From: an uncultured Oscillospiraceae bacterium
Lineage (GTDB): Bacteria; Bacillota; Clostridia; Oscillospirales; Oscillospiraceae
Direction of reading: 5' to 3'
DNA: 41,045 nt
Assembly: GCA_934567355.1 (NCBI GenBank)
Contig: CAKTJC010000026.1
Span: 1 to 41,045 of the forward strand
Position numbers and translations under genes: made by a program
In this document: positions 32,396-40,531 of the stretch, one piece after another
Layout: the number at the start of each line of letters is the position of its first letter
Position numbering within the stretch: position 1 is the stretch's first letter
Notes under the pieces: model-generated
The model's database searches: none
Seen by the model: only the letters and a program-made list of their open reading frames with translations
What the model was told of the DNA's origin: nothing

Positions 32396-33808
32396 ATGCG
32401 CAAGACAAAAATCATCTGCACCATCGGCCCCGCCTCCGAGAACAAGGAGACCCTGATCGCCATGTGCAAGGCGGGCATGAATGTGGCGCGCCTGAATTTT
32501 TCCCATGGCACCTACCCGGAGCAGCAGTCCAAGATCGACCTGATCAAGGAAGTCCGCCGGGAGCTGGAGCTGCCCATCGCCATCATGCTGGATACCAAGG
32601 GGCCGGAATACCGCATCCGCACCTTCAAGGACGGCAAGATCACCCTCAGCGAGGGAGACACCTTCGTCTTCACCACCGACGAGGTGGAGGGCGACCGGAC
32701 GAAGGTCAGCGTGAACTATAAGCACCTGGCAGAAAATCTGTCCGTGGGCGACCATGTGCTGGTAAACAACGGCCTGGTGGTCTGCGAGGTCACCGATATT
32801 CAGGGCGGCGACGTGATCACCAGGGTTCTGGTGGGCGGTGAGCTGTCCAACCGGAAGAGCATGAGCTTCCCCAATAAGCTGATGTCCGGCCCCTACCTCA
32901 GCGAGCAGGACAAGCAGGATCTGCTTTTCGGCATTGAGAACGAGGTGGATTTCGTAGCAGCCTCCTTCGTCTCCACCAAGGCGGACATGCAGGAGCTGAA
33001 GGATTTCCTGGTGGCAAACGGCGGCGGCAACATCGACCTGATCGCCAAAATCGAGAACCGCGCCGGTGTGGATAACATCGAGGAGATCTGCGAGCTGGCC
33101 GACGGTGTCATGATTGCCCGGGGCGACCTGGGCGTGGAGATCCCCTTCGTAGAGGTGCCCGCCATCCAGAAGCGGCTGACCTCCACCTGCCGGATGCTGG
33201 GCAAGCGGGTCATCACCGCCACCGAAATGCTGGAATCCATGATCCATAATCCCCGCCCCACCCGCGCCGAGATTTCCGATGTGGCCAATGCCGTGTACGA
33301 CGGCAACAGCGCCGTGATGCTCTCCGGCGAATCCGCTGCGGGCAAGTACCCGGTGGAAGCCGTAAAGACCATGGCCGACATCTGCGAGTTCACCGAGCAG
33401 CACACCAGCTACAATACCCGCTTCTATAAGGCGGATTTCCACATCCGCAACACTTTGGACGCCGTATCCCATGCGGTGTGCGCCATGGCCATCGATGTGG
33501 AGGCCAAGGGCATCGTGGTCTGCTCCGTCTCCGGCACCACCGCCCGGATGGTCAGCCGCTTCCGCTGCCCGGTGGACATCATCGGCATGACCACCGACGA
33601 GCGCATTTTCCGCCGCCTTGCCCTGAGCTGGGGCGTCACCCCGGTGCTGGCGGACGAATTCAATTCCCAGGATGTGATGTTCTTCCACGCCATGGCCAGT
33701 GCCAAGAAGGTGCTGCACCTGCAGAAGGGCGACCGCGTGGTGCTCACCGGCGGCCCCATCAACGGCAAGACCGGCAACACCAATACCATCAAAGTAGAAA
33801 CGGTTTAA
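32396..33808 (+). CDS. pyk: Pyruvate kinase
   Basis: A 470-residue pyruvate kinase converting phosphoenolpyruvate and ADP to pyruvate and ATP, the last step of glycolysis. Family blocks in order: KTKIICTIGPAS, MNVARLNFSHG, IMLDTKGPEYR, the PROSITE-like segment IDLIAKIENRAGVDNIEEI with the catalytic Lys, GVMIARGDLGVEIPF, KRVITATEMLESMIHNPRPT with TRAEISDVANAV, VMLSGESAAGKYP and the C-terminal domain ending GGPINGKTGNTNTIKV. It lacks the extra PEP-utiliser domain found in some Bacillota. ATG 32396 follows AAAGGAG. A 218-bp inserted element begins 5 bases after the stop codon. Confidence 0.97.
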   Translation: MRKTKIICTIGPASENKETLIAMCKAGMNVARLNFSHGTYPEQQSKIDLIKEVRRELELPIAIMLDTKGPEYRIRTFKDGKITLSEGDTFVFTTDEVEGDRTKVSVNYKHLAENLSVGDHVLVNNGLVVCEVTDIQGGDVITRVLVGGELSNRKSMSFPNKLMSGPYLSEQDKQDLLFGIENEVDFVAASFVSTKADMQELKDFLVANGGGNIDLIAKIENRAGVDNIEEICELADGVMIARGDLGVEIPFVEVPAIQKRLTSTCRMLGKRVITATEMLESMIHNPRPTRAEISDVANAVYDGNSAVMLSGESAAGKYPVEAVKTMADICEFTEQHTSYNTRFYKADFHIRNTLDAVSHAVCAMAIDVEAKGIVVCSVSGTTARMVSRFRCPVDIIGMTTDERIFRRLALSWGVTPVLADEFNSQDVMFFHAMASAKKVLHLQKGDRVVLTGGPINGKTGNTNTIKVETV

Positions 33809-33812
33809 TAAA

Positions 33813-34030
33813 GGAAGCTCTGATTAAATCGGCAAGAGCTGTGAGCAAGAGATTTTTCGGCCAATCGAGGTATTGAAAACGGCGGAATACTGTATGTACC
33901 CGCAAGGGGTATGCCGCATCCGTAAGCCGGCTCCCGCCGGCAACGGCTGCGCTATATTTCCCGTTTTCGATACCGAAGAGTGGGCGGAAAAGATCCGCTC
34001 ACAGCCGCAGACGATTTATTCAGAGGTTCC
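33813..34030. mobile_element. MITE-like element of 218 bp with terminal inverted repeats
   Basis: The ends GGAAGCTCTGATTAAATCG (33813-33831) and, on the other strand, GGAACCTCTGAATAAATCG (34030-34012) match at 17 of 19. The pairing resumes with GCTGTGAGC on both arms (33838-33846 and 33997-34005), then with GGTATTGAAAACGG against GGTATCGAAAACGG, so most of the element folds into one long hairpin with two small GC hairpins at its tip. TAAA flanks it on both sides (33809-33812 and 34031-34034), a probable 4-bp target duplication. It encodes no transposase and would need one supplied in trans. Confidence 0.8.
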
Positions 34031-34060
34031 TAAAAAACAATTTTTGAAGGAGGGGCGCAT

Positions 34061-35227
34061 ATGGAGATCCGTCTGCTTCGCCCGGAAGAGCTTGCCCGGA
34101 CGGAGGAACTGTTCGCACTGGCCTTTCGCCTGCCGCTGGAGCGGGGAAAGGAGGGAAAGCCGGACGAGGCGCTGCATTGGGCAGCCTTCGATGAAGACGG
34201 CGAAATGATGAGCACCCTGACCGTGCCCGCCTATCAAATGTGGTTCGATGGGCAGTCCGTGCGCATGGGCGGCATCGGCGGCGTATCCACCTTGCCCCAG
34301 TACCGCAAGCGCGGCGGCATCCGGGGGTGTTTCGAGGCGCTGCTGCCGGAGCTATACCGCCGGGGATATGATTTTTCCTACCTGTATCCCTTCTCCACCG
34401 CCTTCTACCGGAAGTTCGGCTACGAAAGCTGTGTACAGAAGCAGCTGGTCACCGTGGAGCTGCGGGGACTGCGCGAAAATTATTTTACAGGAACCTACCG
34501 TCTGGCAGAACCGGGGCGGGATCTGTCCGCAGACGTCTGCACCGTGGACGCCCGCTGGCACCGCGCCCATAATATGAGCGTGCTGCACGGGCAGGAGGAC
34601 TACAGCTGGGTGACAAAGCTCGACCCCGCCGCCGGGGATAAATACCTCTATGTCTGGTATGACGGCGATGACCCGTCGGCCTATGTCCTCTTCCAGCCGG
34701 AGGGAGCCACCCTCCGGTGCGACCGCTTCCACTTCACCTCCGCCCGGGGCTTCCGGGCGCTGCTGGGGCTGCTGCAAACCATGTCCTCCGACCGCAGCCA
34801 TGCCCGGTTCTATTTGCCGGAGAGCAAGGCGCTGCGCTATCTGCTGCCGGAGTGGTCGCTGGGCGCTGCCGGATGGCAGATCCTCAGCGGCGGCATGGTG
34901 CGGGTCATCCGGGTGGAGGAGGTGCTGAAAAAGGCAAAATGCCTTGGCACCGGCCAGGTAACGCTGGCAATCAGCGACTCTCAGATCCCCCAAAACACCG
35001 GAACCTTCCGCGTCCGTTTCCAGGACGGCCATGTAACGGAAGCCACCGCCACCGACGCTCCCCCCGACGCCTCCATGCCCATTTCCGCCTTCTCCGCCCT
35101 GATCAGCGGCATATGCACCTTCGCCGAAGCCGCCCAGTGGATGCCCGGTGTAGAGGCCATTGCCCGTAACCCGGCACTCAATCAGCTGTTTTATAAAAAG
35201 GCAATGTTTATAGAAGAAGAATTTTAA
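34061..35227 (+). CDS. Eis-like GNAT acetyltransferase
   Basis: A 388-residue multi-domain acetyltransferase of the Eis (enhanced intracellular survival) type. The N-terminal GNAT domain opens MEIRLLRPEELARTEELFAL and carries the acetyl-CoA loop GVSTLPQYRKRGGIRG near 80-95, followed by FSYLYPFSTAFYRKFGYE, very typical of the family. A second degenerate GNAT domain (about 150-285) and a C-terminal SCP2-like sterol-carrier fold (about 290-388) follow. Family members acetylate amines such as aminoglycosides or protein lysines; the target here is unknown. ATG 34061 follows GAAGGAGGGG. The gene lies directly after the MITE-like element, so its promoter may be inside or replaced by that element. 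Confidence 0.9.
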   Translation: MEIRLLRPEELARTEELFALAFRLPLERGKEGKPDEALHWAAFDEDGEMMSTLTVPAYQMWFDGQSVRMGGIGGVSTLPQYRKRGGIRGCFEALLPELYRRGYDFSYLYPFSTAFYRKFGYESCVQKQLVTVELRGLRENYFTGTYRLAEPGRDLSADVCTVDARWHRAHNMSVLHGQEDYSWVTKLDPAAGDKYLYVWYDGDDPSAYVLFQPEGATLRCDRFHFTSARGFRALLGLLQTMSSDRSHARFYLPESKALRYLLPEWSLGAAGWQILSGGMVRVIRVEEVLKKAKCLGTGQVTLAISDSQIPQNTGTFRVRFQDGHVTEATATDAPPDASMPISAFSALISGICTFAEAAQWMPGVEAIARNPALNQLFYKKAMFIEEEF

Positions 35228-35311
35228 CCTGGACTCTGCAGAAAAGCCACCTGCTCAAGCAGCCATTGCCGCAAAAAAGTCTCCCCTACCCTGGGAAATA
35301 CGCAAATCTTT

Positions 35312-35350
35312 AGGGCAAGAAATCAACGGAGTTCCTTGATTTCTTGCCCT
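35312..35350. terminator. Perfect 15-bp hairpin between convergent genes
   Basis: AGGGCAAGAAATCAA (35312-35326) and TTGATTTCTTGCCCT (35336-35350) form a perfect stem with a 9-base loop in the 220-bp gap between the Eis-like gene and the binding-protein gene. No long T-run follows on either strand. It could end transcripts from both sides or be a small dispersed palindrome. Nothing else was recognised in this gap. Confidence 0.55.
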
Positions 35351-35447
35351 GATTCCATATCATTTTATTGATACAATTGCACAAACGGTCTGTTTTGCCA
35401 TACACCTGTGTGTATCAGATGGCCGTGCCTGAATTATGTGTTATGGA

Positions 35448-36893
35448 TCATACCGCATTCCCTGCCAGCCAGGCGTCGATCTGGGACTGAAGATCCTGGC
35501 GAAGGGTGTCCAGGCCGGCGGCGGTGAGTTCCTGGTTCATTTTGGGTACATAGATATCCGGATCCACTGTGCCGGTGATGAGGGCGGAGTAGTATTTCTC
35601 GTAGATCCGGGTTACGTCCTCCAGGATTTCCGCGTGGGCGGAATAATCCGGCATGAAGCCCAGCAGGTTGGATTCCTGGGCGGCATCGTTGAATTTTCCG
35701 AATGCTTCCCAGCGGTTCAGGCTTTCGCCCTCCCGGGTGCGCAGAATAAACCAGTTGCCTTGGGTGTAGCTGACGCCCTGGTAGCCGTCGGAAATGCTGC
35801 GCACCTGCCCCTGCTCCGTCAGGACATAGTGCACATTCTCAATGCCGAAATTCAGCAGATTGCGGATCTCCGGGTCGGTATTGAGCGCATTCAGGAACTG
35901 CACCGCCTCCTTCGGGTGCTCGCTGCGGGCACTGACAGCCATCACTGCCGCCCGGGCGGACGCCGTGGTGGCCACGCTTTTGGCTGCCTGCACCGCGATC
36001 ACCCCATAGCCGAAGGATTCGCTCAGGCTCGCGTCAATGTCAGGGCCGCCGCTGGCAAGGCGGAGGAAGACCTTTTCATCGCTGAAGCGGGAAAAATAGG
36101 TGCGGATGCTGGCATCGGAATTGATATAGCCGGCCTGATAGTAGCGCCGCATGGTGCGCAGCAGGGAGCGCACCTCCTCGCACTCAAAGCCGTTGACCAG
36201 GCGGCACTCGTCGCTGTCCGACCGGATCACCAGGGGCAGCGTTTCCGTGATGTACTCATAGCCCAGGGTGGACATCAGGTCGTAGCGGGAGGAATCCAGA
36301 AACAGCGGAATGTACTCCGGCTCGTTTTCCGCGATCATTTTCAGCAGGGGCATGAGGGAATGGAAGGTGCGGTAGTTGGATACGTCGATGCCGTATTTTT
36401 CCACCAGCTCCCGGCAGAAAACGAATTGCAGGGGCACCGCCAGCTCCTTGTTGGTGGGCACGCCCCAGATCTTTCCGTCGATCTGGACGCCCTTCCAGAG
36501 CTTTTCGTCAACAGCCTGGTACATTTCCGCCCCCTCCGCCTGCATATAGGGGGTCAGATCCAGCCAGGTGCCCGCTTTGACATTCGTCTGGTAATTGTCC
36601 GTCCAGGTAAAGGCGATGTCAAAGGGCTGATTGGTATTGACCATGGCGGTGAGGAATTTTTCGTAGTCATTCCAGCCCACCTTCTGATAATTGACGGCAA
36701 ACCCGTACTTTTCCAGCAGCAGCCGGTTCAGCGCGTCGTTGACCAGCGCCAGGTCGGCATCCGGCTCGCCGATGGTGTAGTAGCTCAGCACCACCGTATC
36801 TTCCGGCAGGTCTGCGGTTTCCTCGTGTCGGGTACAGCCGGCAGCGGTTACCGCCATGAGCAGCGCCAGCAGCAGCGCAAAACGCCGCCTCAT
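35448..36893 (-). CDS. Solute-binding lipoprotein coupled to a YesM/YesN pair
   Basis: A 481-residue extracellular sugar-type binding protein. The signal MRRRFALLLALLMAVTAAGC gives a lipidated Cys at 20. The mature part begins with VVLSYYTIGEPDADLALVND and continues with the class pattern LLLEKYGFAVNYQKVGWNDY, FDIAFTWTDNYQ and WGVPTNKELAVP, as in LplA/YtcQ-type oligosaccharide binders. ATG at 36891-36893 overlaps the response-regulator stop in ATGA. No permease genes follow, and the next gene is convergent. The protein may therefore act as the sugar sensor for the kinase or serve permeases elsewhere. Confidence 0.88.
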   Translation of the reverse strand: MRRRFALLLALLMAVTAAGCTRHEETADLPEDTVVLSYYTIGEPDADLALVNDALNRLLLEKYGFAVNYQKVGWNDYEKFLTAMVNTNQPFDIAFTWTDNYQTNVKAGTWLDLTPYMQAEGAEMYQAVDEKLWKGVQIDGKIWGVPTNKELAVPLQFVFCRELVEKYGIDVSNYRTFHSLMPLLKMIAENEPEYIPLFLDSSRYDLMSTLGYEYITETLPLVIRSDSDECRLVNGFECEEVRSLLRTMRRYYQAGYINSDASIRTYFSRFSDEKVFLRLASGGPDIDASLSESFGYGVIAVQAAKSVATTASARAAVMAVSARSEHPKEAVQFLNALNTDPEIRNLLNFGIENVHYVLTEQGQVRSISDGYQGVSYTQGNWFILRTREGESLNRWEAFGKFNDAAQESNLLGFMPDYSAHAEILEDVTRIYEKYYSALITGTVDPDIYVPKMNQELTAAGLDTLRQDLQSQIDAWLAGNAV

Positions 36894-37714
36894 GCCATTG
36901 CCTCCGGAGTGCACTCCTCCTGGGCATCCGGCTCCTCTGCCGGTTCATCGATTCCCCGAATCCGCCGCAGGTCGCCGGGGGAGACGCCGAACAGGCGCTT
37001 GAAATGGACATAGAAATTATTCTGCTGGGAATACCCCACGCTGGAAATGATGAAGGAGATCTTCTCCCGGGTATTTTCCACCAGATAGCGGGCGGTCTGC
37101 AGCCGGAACACCATCAGATACTCCGAGAATTTCAGCCCCGTGTCGTTGAGGAATACCCGGCCGATGTATTTGCTGCTCATGTTGAATTTCTCCGAAATGG
37201 AGGTCAGGGACAGATTCGCCCCGTAATCGTTCTTCACGATCAGAATCATTTTGTTGGTGATATTGGAAAAGCTTTTATAAGGCCGGTTTGCCACCGGGTC
37301 GATCTCGGCGGAGGCCGCCTGCTTTTCCCGGACGGTACCGCCCAGCTCCTGCACGACGGTGCGCTCCAGGTAGGCTTCCAGCTCCCTGACGTTGATGGGC
37401 TTGAGCAGATAGTCCCGCGCTCCGGCCTTCATGGAGCTCTGGATGTGAACAAAGTCATCGTAGCCAGAGATCATGCAGAAGCAGGTGTCGAACCCCATCT
37501 CCCGCAGACGGGACACCAGCTCGTAGCCGTAATGATCACCCAAGTTCACGTCCACCAGGGCAATCTGGGGCTTGAAATCCACCGCCACATCCACCGCATG
37601 CTCAAAGGAATCCGCCGTGAGCACAGCGGTGATGCCGAATTTCTCCCAATCCACCAGATAGCGCAGATTTTCCCGGATGTCCTTTTCGTCATCCACGATC
37701 AGCAGTCGATACAT
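36890..37714 (-). CDS. YesN-type response regulator with AraC DNA-binding domain
   Basis: A 274-residue regulator. The receiver domain (1-120) has MYRLLIVDDEKDIRE with the acidic pair, the phosphorylated Asp in IALVDVNLGDHYGYEL near 54, the Thr/Ser position in CMISGYDDF and the Lys in DYLLKPINVRELE. The AraC-type domain (about 150-255) has LSLTSISEKFNMSSKYIGRV and ISFIISSVGYSQQNNFYVHF and ends FGVSPGDLRRIRG. It should activate a sugar-use operon when phosphorylated by the kinase encoded upstream. Its ATG (37712-37714) lies inside the end of the kinase gene, a 26-bp overlap. Confidence 0.93.
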   Translation of the reverse strand: MYRLLIVDDEKDIRENLRYLVDWEKFGITAVLTADSFEHAVDVAVDFKPQIALVDVNLGDHYGYELVSRLREMGFDTCFCMISGYDDFVHIQSSMKAGARDYLLKPINVRELEAYLERTVVQELGGTVREKQAASAEIDPVANRPYKSFSNITNKMILIVKNDYGANLSLTSISEKFNMSSKYIGRVFLNDTGLKFSEYLMVFRLQTARYLVENTREKISFIISSVGYSQQNNFYVHFKRLFGVSPGDLRRIRGIDEPAEEPDAQEECTPEAMA

Positions 37715-39440
37715 CGTTTCCCTCCTCTTCCAAAATTCGGATGCGGATCCGCACGCCGGTGGGCTGATTGTTCATCAGCTCCATGGTCACCCGTTCTCCA
37801 TAATACAGGTAGAGCCGCAGATACACATTTTGCAGCCCGATCTCCTTGTCCGACCGCTCCGCGTATTCCCGGATCCGGCAGGGGGTAAGCACCCGGTTCA
37901 GCTCCCGGCACTTGTCCTCCGGAATGGAGCCCAGGTTGTCGAAGAAATCGAACTGAACGGCGCCGCCCCGGCGGCGGATTTCCGCCACCACGATCTTGAT
38001 CTGGTCATCCTCCCGGAAGTTGTGCTTGAAGAAATTCTCCAGAATGGGCTGCATCCAGATCTTGGGTGTAAGCACGTCGCCGAGCGTCTCGTCGGTATCA
38101 ATGTGGTAGAGCATCTGGTCTCCGTAGAGGAAGCACATCAGCTCCAGGTACTGCGCGGTGATCTCCAGCTCCTTCTTCAGCGGGATCACGGAATCGGTTT
38201 TCACAATATTGCGGTACAGCTGCCCCAGGCTGGCGGTTGCCTCCGCCGCCGACACCGCGCCCTCCCGCAGCGCCCGCAGGCGGATGCGCTCCAGGGTGTT
38301 ATACAGGAAATGGGGATTGAGCTGGGCGCTGAGCATTTTCATTTCGGTGCGCTGCTGGTTGATGGTGAGCACATACTTCTGCTGGATCAGCATATCCAGA
38401 TGGTGGTATAGCGCATTGAGGTTCTCGGCGATCTGACCGTACTCATCATTGCGCCCTTCCAGATCCATGGGGGTGAAATCGCCGGACTGGACACGGGACA
38501 TGCTGTCGAGCATTTTTTGCAGATACCGGGTATCCTCGGTGAACTGGCGGCTGTACAGGAAGGTGATCAGTGCGAACGCCGCCACCACGCACAGGCAGAT
38601 GCCCGCCACCATATACAGCGACGGGAACAGATACGGCTGCCTCGGCGACACGGCCGTTACTGTAAAGCCGCCCTCCGGCGCCTGTCTTGTCCAAAAATAC
38701 AGCCGCTGGCCGTCCAGCCGGGCGGAGCCGCTGCCGTCCCCGTCGGCATGGAGCTGCTCCCAGGCCTTGGCGGACAGCGTCAGATGCCCGGCGGGGAACT
38801 GCTGCTCCCCCACGAAATAGCACATGCCGCCGTTTTCCGTGGGGATCACACCGGCTGCGTAATCCGAAAGGTCGATCAGAAAGGTGATCTTCGTGCCGGG
38901 GTAGGCGCTCAGGGTCACATCCTTGGTGTAGGCAAGCATTCCCTTCTGCAGCGCCCCGGCCTCCCGCCGGGACACCGCCCGGTAGCGGGAATAGCCGTTG
39001 GCGCTGTATTCCGCCGCCCGGATCTGCGTTCCGTCATCATGGAGCACATAGCGGATGGAATAGCCGGATTCCGTGACCAGAGAGCTCAGCGCCTCCGGGT
39101 AGGTCTCGGAGCCGGTATCTCTTTGGCTCAGGCGGTACTGCACATATTCCTCGGGAGTCGCGCCGAAGAAGCGGGTGAAGTCCTGCTCCAGCGACCGGGT
39201 GGCATAAATGCGGAAAAAGAGCCGGTCGATGCCGGTCACGATGCTCTGCCGCTTCATCTCCAGCAGGGAAAATCCGGTGCTGGTGCCGGAGGAAAAGCTC
39301 TCCAATCCGGAGGCATTGGCATTCTGAAGCAGCACCCCGGAAACCGCACCGATGACCAGCAGCATGATCAGGACATACAGGAAAAAGATCCGCCGGTAAA
39401 TGCGGTATTTGAGGAACGCAAAGGGATTTTGCAGCTTCAC
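37689..39440 (-). CDS. YesM-type sensor histidine kinase
   Basis: A 583-residue membrane kinase of the LytS/YesM class. It has helix 1 (about 15-37, IFFLYVLIMLLVIGAVSGVL), a large extracellular sensor region (about 38-275), helix 2 (near 280-300), a HAMP linker (about 300-355), the phosphoacceptor box AQLNPHFLYNTLERIRL, and a C-terminal ATPase with N-box MQPILENFFKHNF. The usual D-x-G-x-G of the ATP lid is altered to FDNLGSIP. GTG at 39438-39440 is chosen as start because GGAGGTGA lies directly upstream. An earlier in-frame ATG at 39488 would sit on top of the promoter region. It is first in an operon with the regulator and a binding protein. Confidence 0.9.
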   Translation of the reverse strand: MKLQNPFAFLKYRIYRRIFFLYVLIMLLVIGAVSGVLLQNANASGLESFSSGTSTGFSLLEMKRQSIVTGIDRLFFRIYATRSLEQDFTRFFGATPEEYVQYRLSQRDTGSETYPEALSSLVTESGYSIRYVLHDDGTQIRAAEYSANGYSRYRAVSRREAGALQKGMLAYTKDVTLSAYPGTKITFLIDLSDYAAGVIPTENGGMCYFVGEQQFPAGHLTLSAKAWEQLHADGDGSGSARLDGQRLYFWTRQAPEGGFTVTAVSPRQPYLFPSLYMVAGICLCVVAAFALITFLYSRQFTEDTRYLQKMLDSMSRVQSGDFTPMDLEGRNDEYGQIAENLNALYHHLDMLIQQKYVLTINQQRTEMKMLSAQLNPHFLYNTLERIRLRALREGAVSAAEATASLGQLYRNIVKTDSVIPLKKELEITAQYLELMCFLYGDQMLYHIDTDETLGDVLTPKIWMQPILENFFKHNFREDDQIKIVVAEIRRRGGAVQFDFFDNLGSIPEDKCRELNRVLTPCRIREYAERSDKEIGLQNVYLRLYLYYGERVTMELMNNQPTGVRIRIRILEEEGNDVSTADRG

Positions 39441-39501
39441 GCCGTCACCTCCATTCAATATTGCCAAAAGGCGGCACTCCGCCGCCACTCTATTTGGGAT
39501 A

Positions 39502-39530
39502 ATTATACATCTTTTTCTTCAGGCCGTCCA
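39502..39530 (-). promoter_or_regulatory. Promoter of the sensor kinase operon
   Basis: Minus-strand TGGACG (39525-39530), 17-bp spacer and perfect TATAAT (39502-39507), about 60 bases ahead of the GTG start. Confidence 0.6.
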
Positions 39531-39613
39531 GAACCAATTCCATAAATCTATCCTTTTACGACTATCATCCGAAGGTTTACGACCTTCCCGGTGCAATCCG
39601 GGCGTACAACGGA

Positions 39614-39659
39614 AGATCCCGGACAAATCCGTAGGATCATACGAATTTGCCCGGGATCT
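39614..39659 (-). terminator. Long hairpin downstream of rubrerythrin
   Basis: AGATCCCGGACAAATCCGTA (39614-39633) pairs with 39640-39659 with two mismatches around a 6-base loop. It begins 22 bases after the rubrerythrin stop on the minus strand. There is no T-run, so it may be a weak terminator or a dispersed palindrome. The rest of the 240-bp gap holds only the kinase promoter. Confidence 0.5.
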
Positions 39660-39680
39660 CAGAAGGGGACGCCGGAAATA

Positions 39681-40223
39681 TCAATAGTTCTCTGCATGGA
39701 TCTCAAAATAGCTCTGGGGATGGGCACACACCGGGCAGACTTCGGGCGCCTTGGTGCCCACCACAATGTGGCCGCAGTTGCGGCACTCCCACACCTTTAC
39801 TTCGCTCTTTTCAAATACCTGCGCCGTCTCCACATTCTTCAGCAGGGCGCGGTAGCGTTCCTCGTGGTGCTTTTCAATTTCACCGACCATGCGGAATTTT
39901 GCTGCCAGCTCCGGGAATCCTTCTTCCTCGGCAGTTTTGGCAAATCCCTCGTACATATCTGTCCACTCGTAGTTCTCGCCTTCTGCGGCAGATTCCAGAT
40001 TGTGGGCAGTGCTGCCCAGGCCGGACAGCTCCTTAAACCACATCTTGGCGTGCTCCTTCTCGTTCTCCGCCGTTTTCAGGAAGAGCGACGCGATCTGCTC
40101 GTAACCCTCTTTCTTTGCCACGGATGCAAAGAAGGTGTATTTGTTCCTCGCCTGGGATTCCCCGGAGAAAGCCTCGCGGAGATTTTTCTCTGTCTGGGTT
40201 CCTGCGTATTTGCTTGCTGCCAT
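39681..40223 (-). CDS. rbr: Rubrerythrin
   Basis: A 180-residue non-haem iron peroxidase that reduces hydrogen peroxide in the cytoplasm of anaerobes. The four-helix di-iron domain has [23 protein letters not shown] and [10 protein letters not shown] with the expected Glu and His ligands. The C-terminal rubredoxin-like domain has CRNCG and CPVCAHP, the two C-x2-C knuckles for the single iron. ATG at 40221-40223 follows GGAGGTGCC. Its own promoter has TTGACA and TATAGT. The encoded length matches the short classical form. It is a standard marker of anaerobic life. Confidence 0.96.
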   Translation of the reverse strand: MAASKYAGTQTEKNLREAFSGESQARNKYTFFASVAKKEGYEQIASLFLKTAENEKEHAKMWFKELSGLGSTAHNLESAAEGENYEWTDMYEGFAKTAEEEGFPELAAKFRMVGEIEKHHEERYRALLKNVETAQVFEKSEVKVWECRNCGHIVVGTKAPEVCPVCAHPQSYFEIHAENY

Positions 40224-40254
40224 AACTGGCACCTCCAATTTTGTAATCACTAGT

Positions 40255-40282
40255 ACTATACCCCCTTTTGAGGATTTGTCAA
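40255..40282 (-). promoter_or_regulatory. Promoter of rubrerythrin
   Basis: Minus-strand perfect TTGACA (40277-40282), 16-bp spacer and TATAGT (40255-40260). No convincing PerR box was seen around it. Confidence 0.75.
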
Positions 40283-40314
40283 CGGGAGCGCGCAAAAAAC
40301 GTCCCTTCGGATGC

Positions 40315-40343
40315 TTGACAACAGCGTTTTAAGTGCTTATAAT
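40315..40343 (+). promoter_or_regulatory. Consensus promoter of the RNHCP gene
   Basis: A perfect TTGACA (40315-40320), 17-bp spacer and perfect TATAAT (40338-40343), the best sigma-A match in the window. It drives a leader of about 180 bases. Confidence 0.85.
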
Positions 40344-40349
40344 ATGAAA

Positions 40350-40531
40350 CAGCGGTTGCGCAACGCCGCATTTGATTCTGTCAGCGGCGCAGCCGAAATG
40401 AAAAAAAGGAGAATGTGTTTGATTATCAATACCATGTCGATGGGGATTGTGGGCTAACCGGGAGGTTGGCAAATCCACACATCGCCATTCCTCCCGGGGG
40501 ATTCGCTCTGTAATCTTCAGGAGGAAAAACA
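40350..40531 (+). promoter_or_regulatory. Structured 5' leader of the RNHCP gene
   Basis: The leader contains a hairpin GCTAACC-GGGA-GGTTGGC (40453-40470) with a GNRA-type loop, enclosed by TGTGG/CCACA (40448-40452, 40475-40479). CCGGGAGG (40458-40465) can instead pair with CCTCCCGG (40490-40497), and the same CCTCC can pair with the ribosome site AGGAGG at 40519-40524. A short frame (40398-40457, 19 codons; alternatively from TTG 40419 behind AAGGAG) ends inside the first hairpin. Alternative folds of this kind suggest translational or attenuation control. I do not recognise a known riboswitch class. Confidence 0.45.

Noticed and set aside
33813..34030. A structured non-coding RNA gene downstream of pyk
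   Set aside because: The pairing is explained by near-perfect terminal inverted repeats and flanking TAAA duplications, which fit a mobile element better than an RNA gene.
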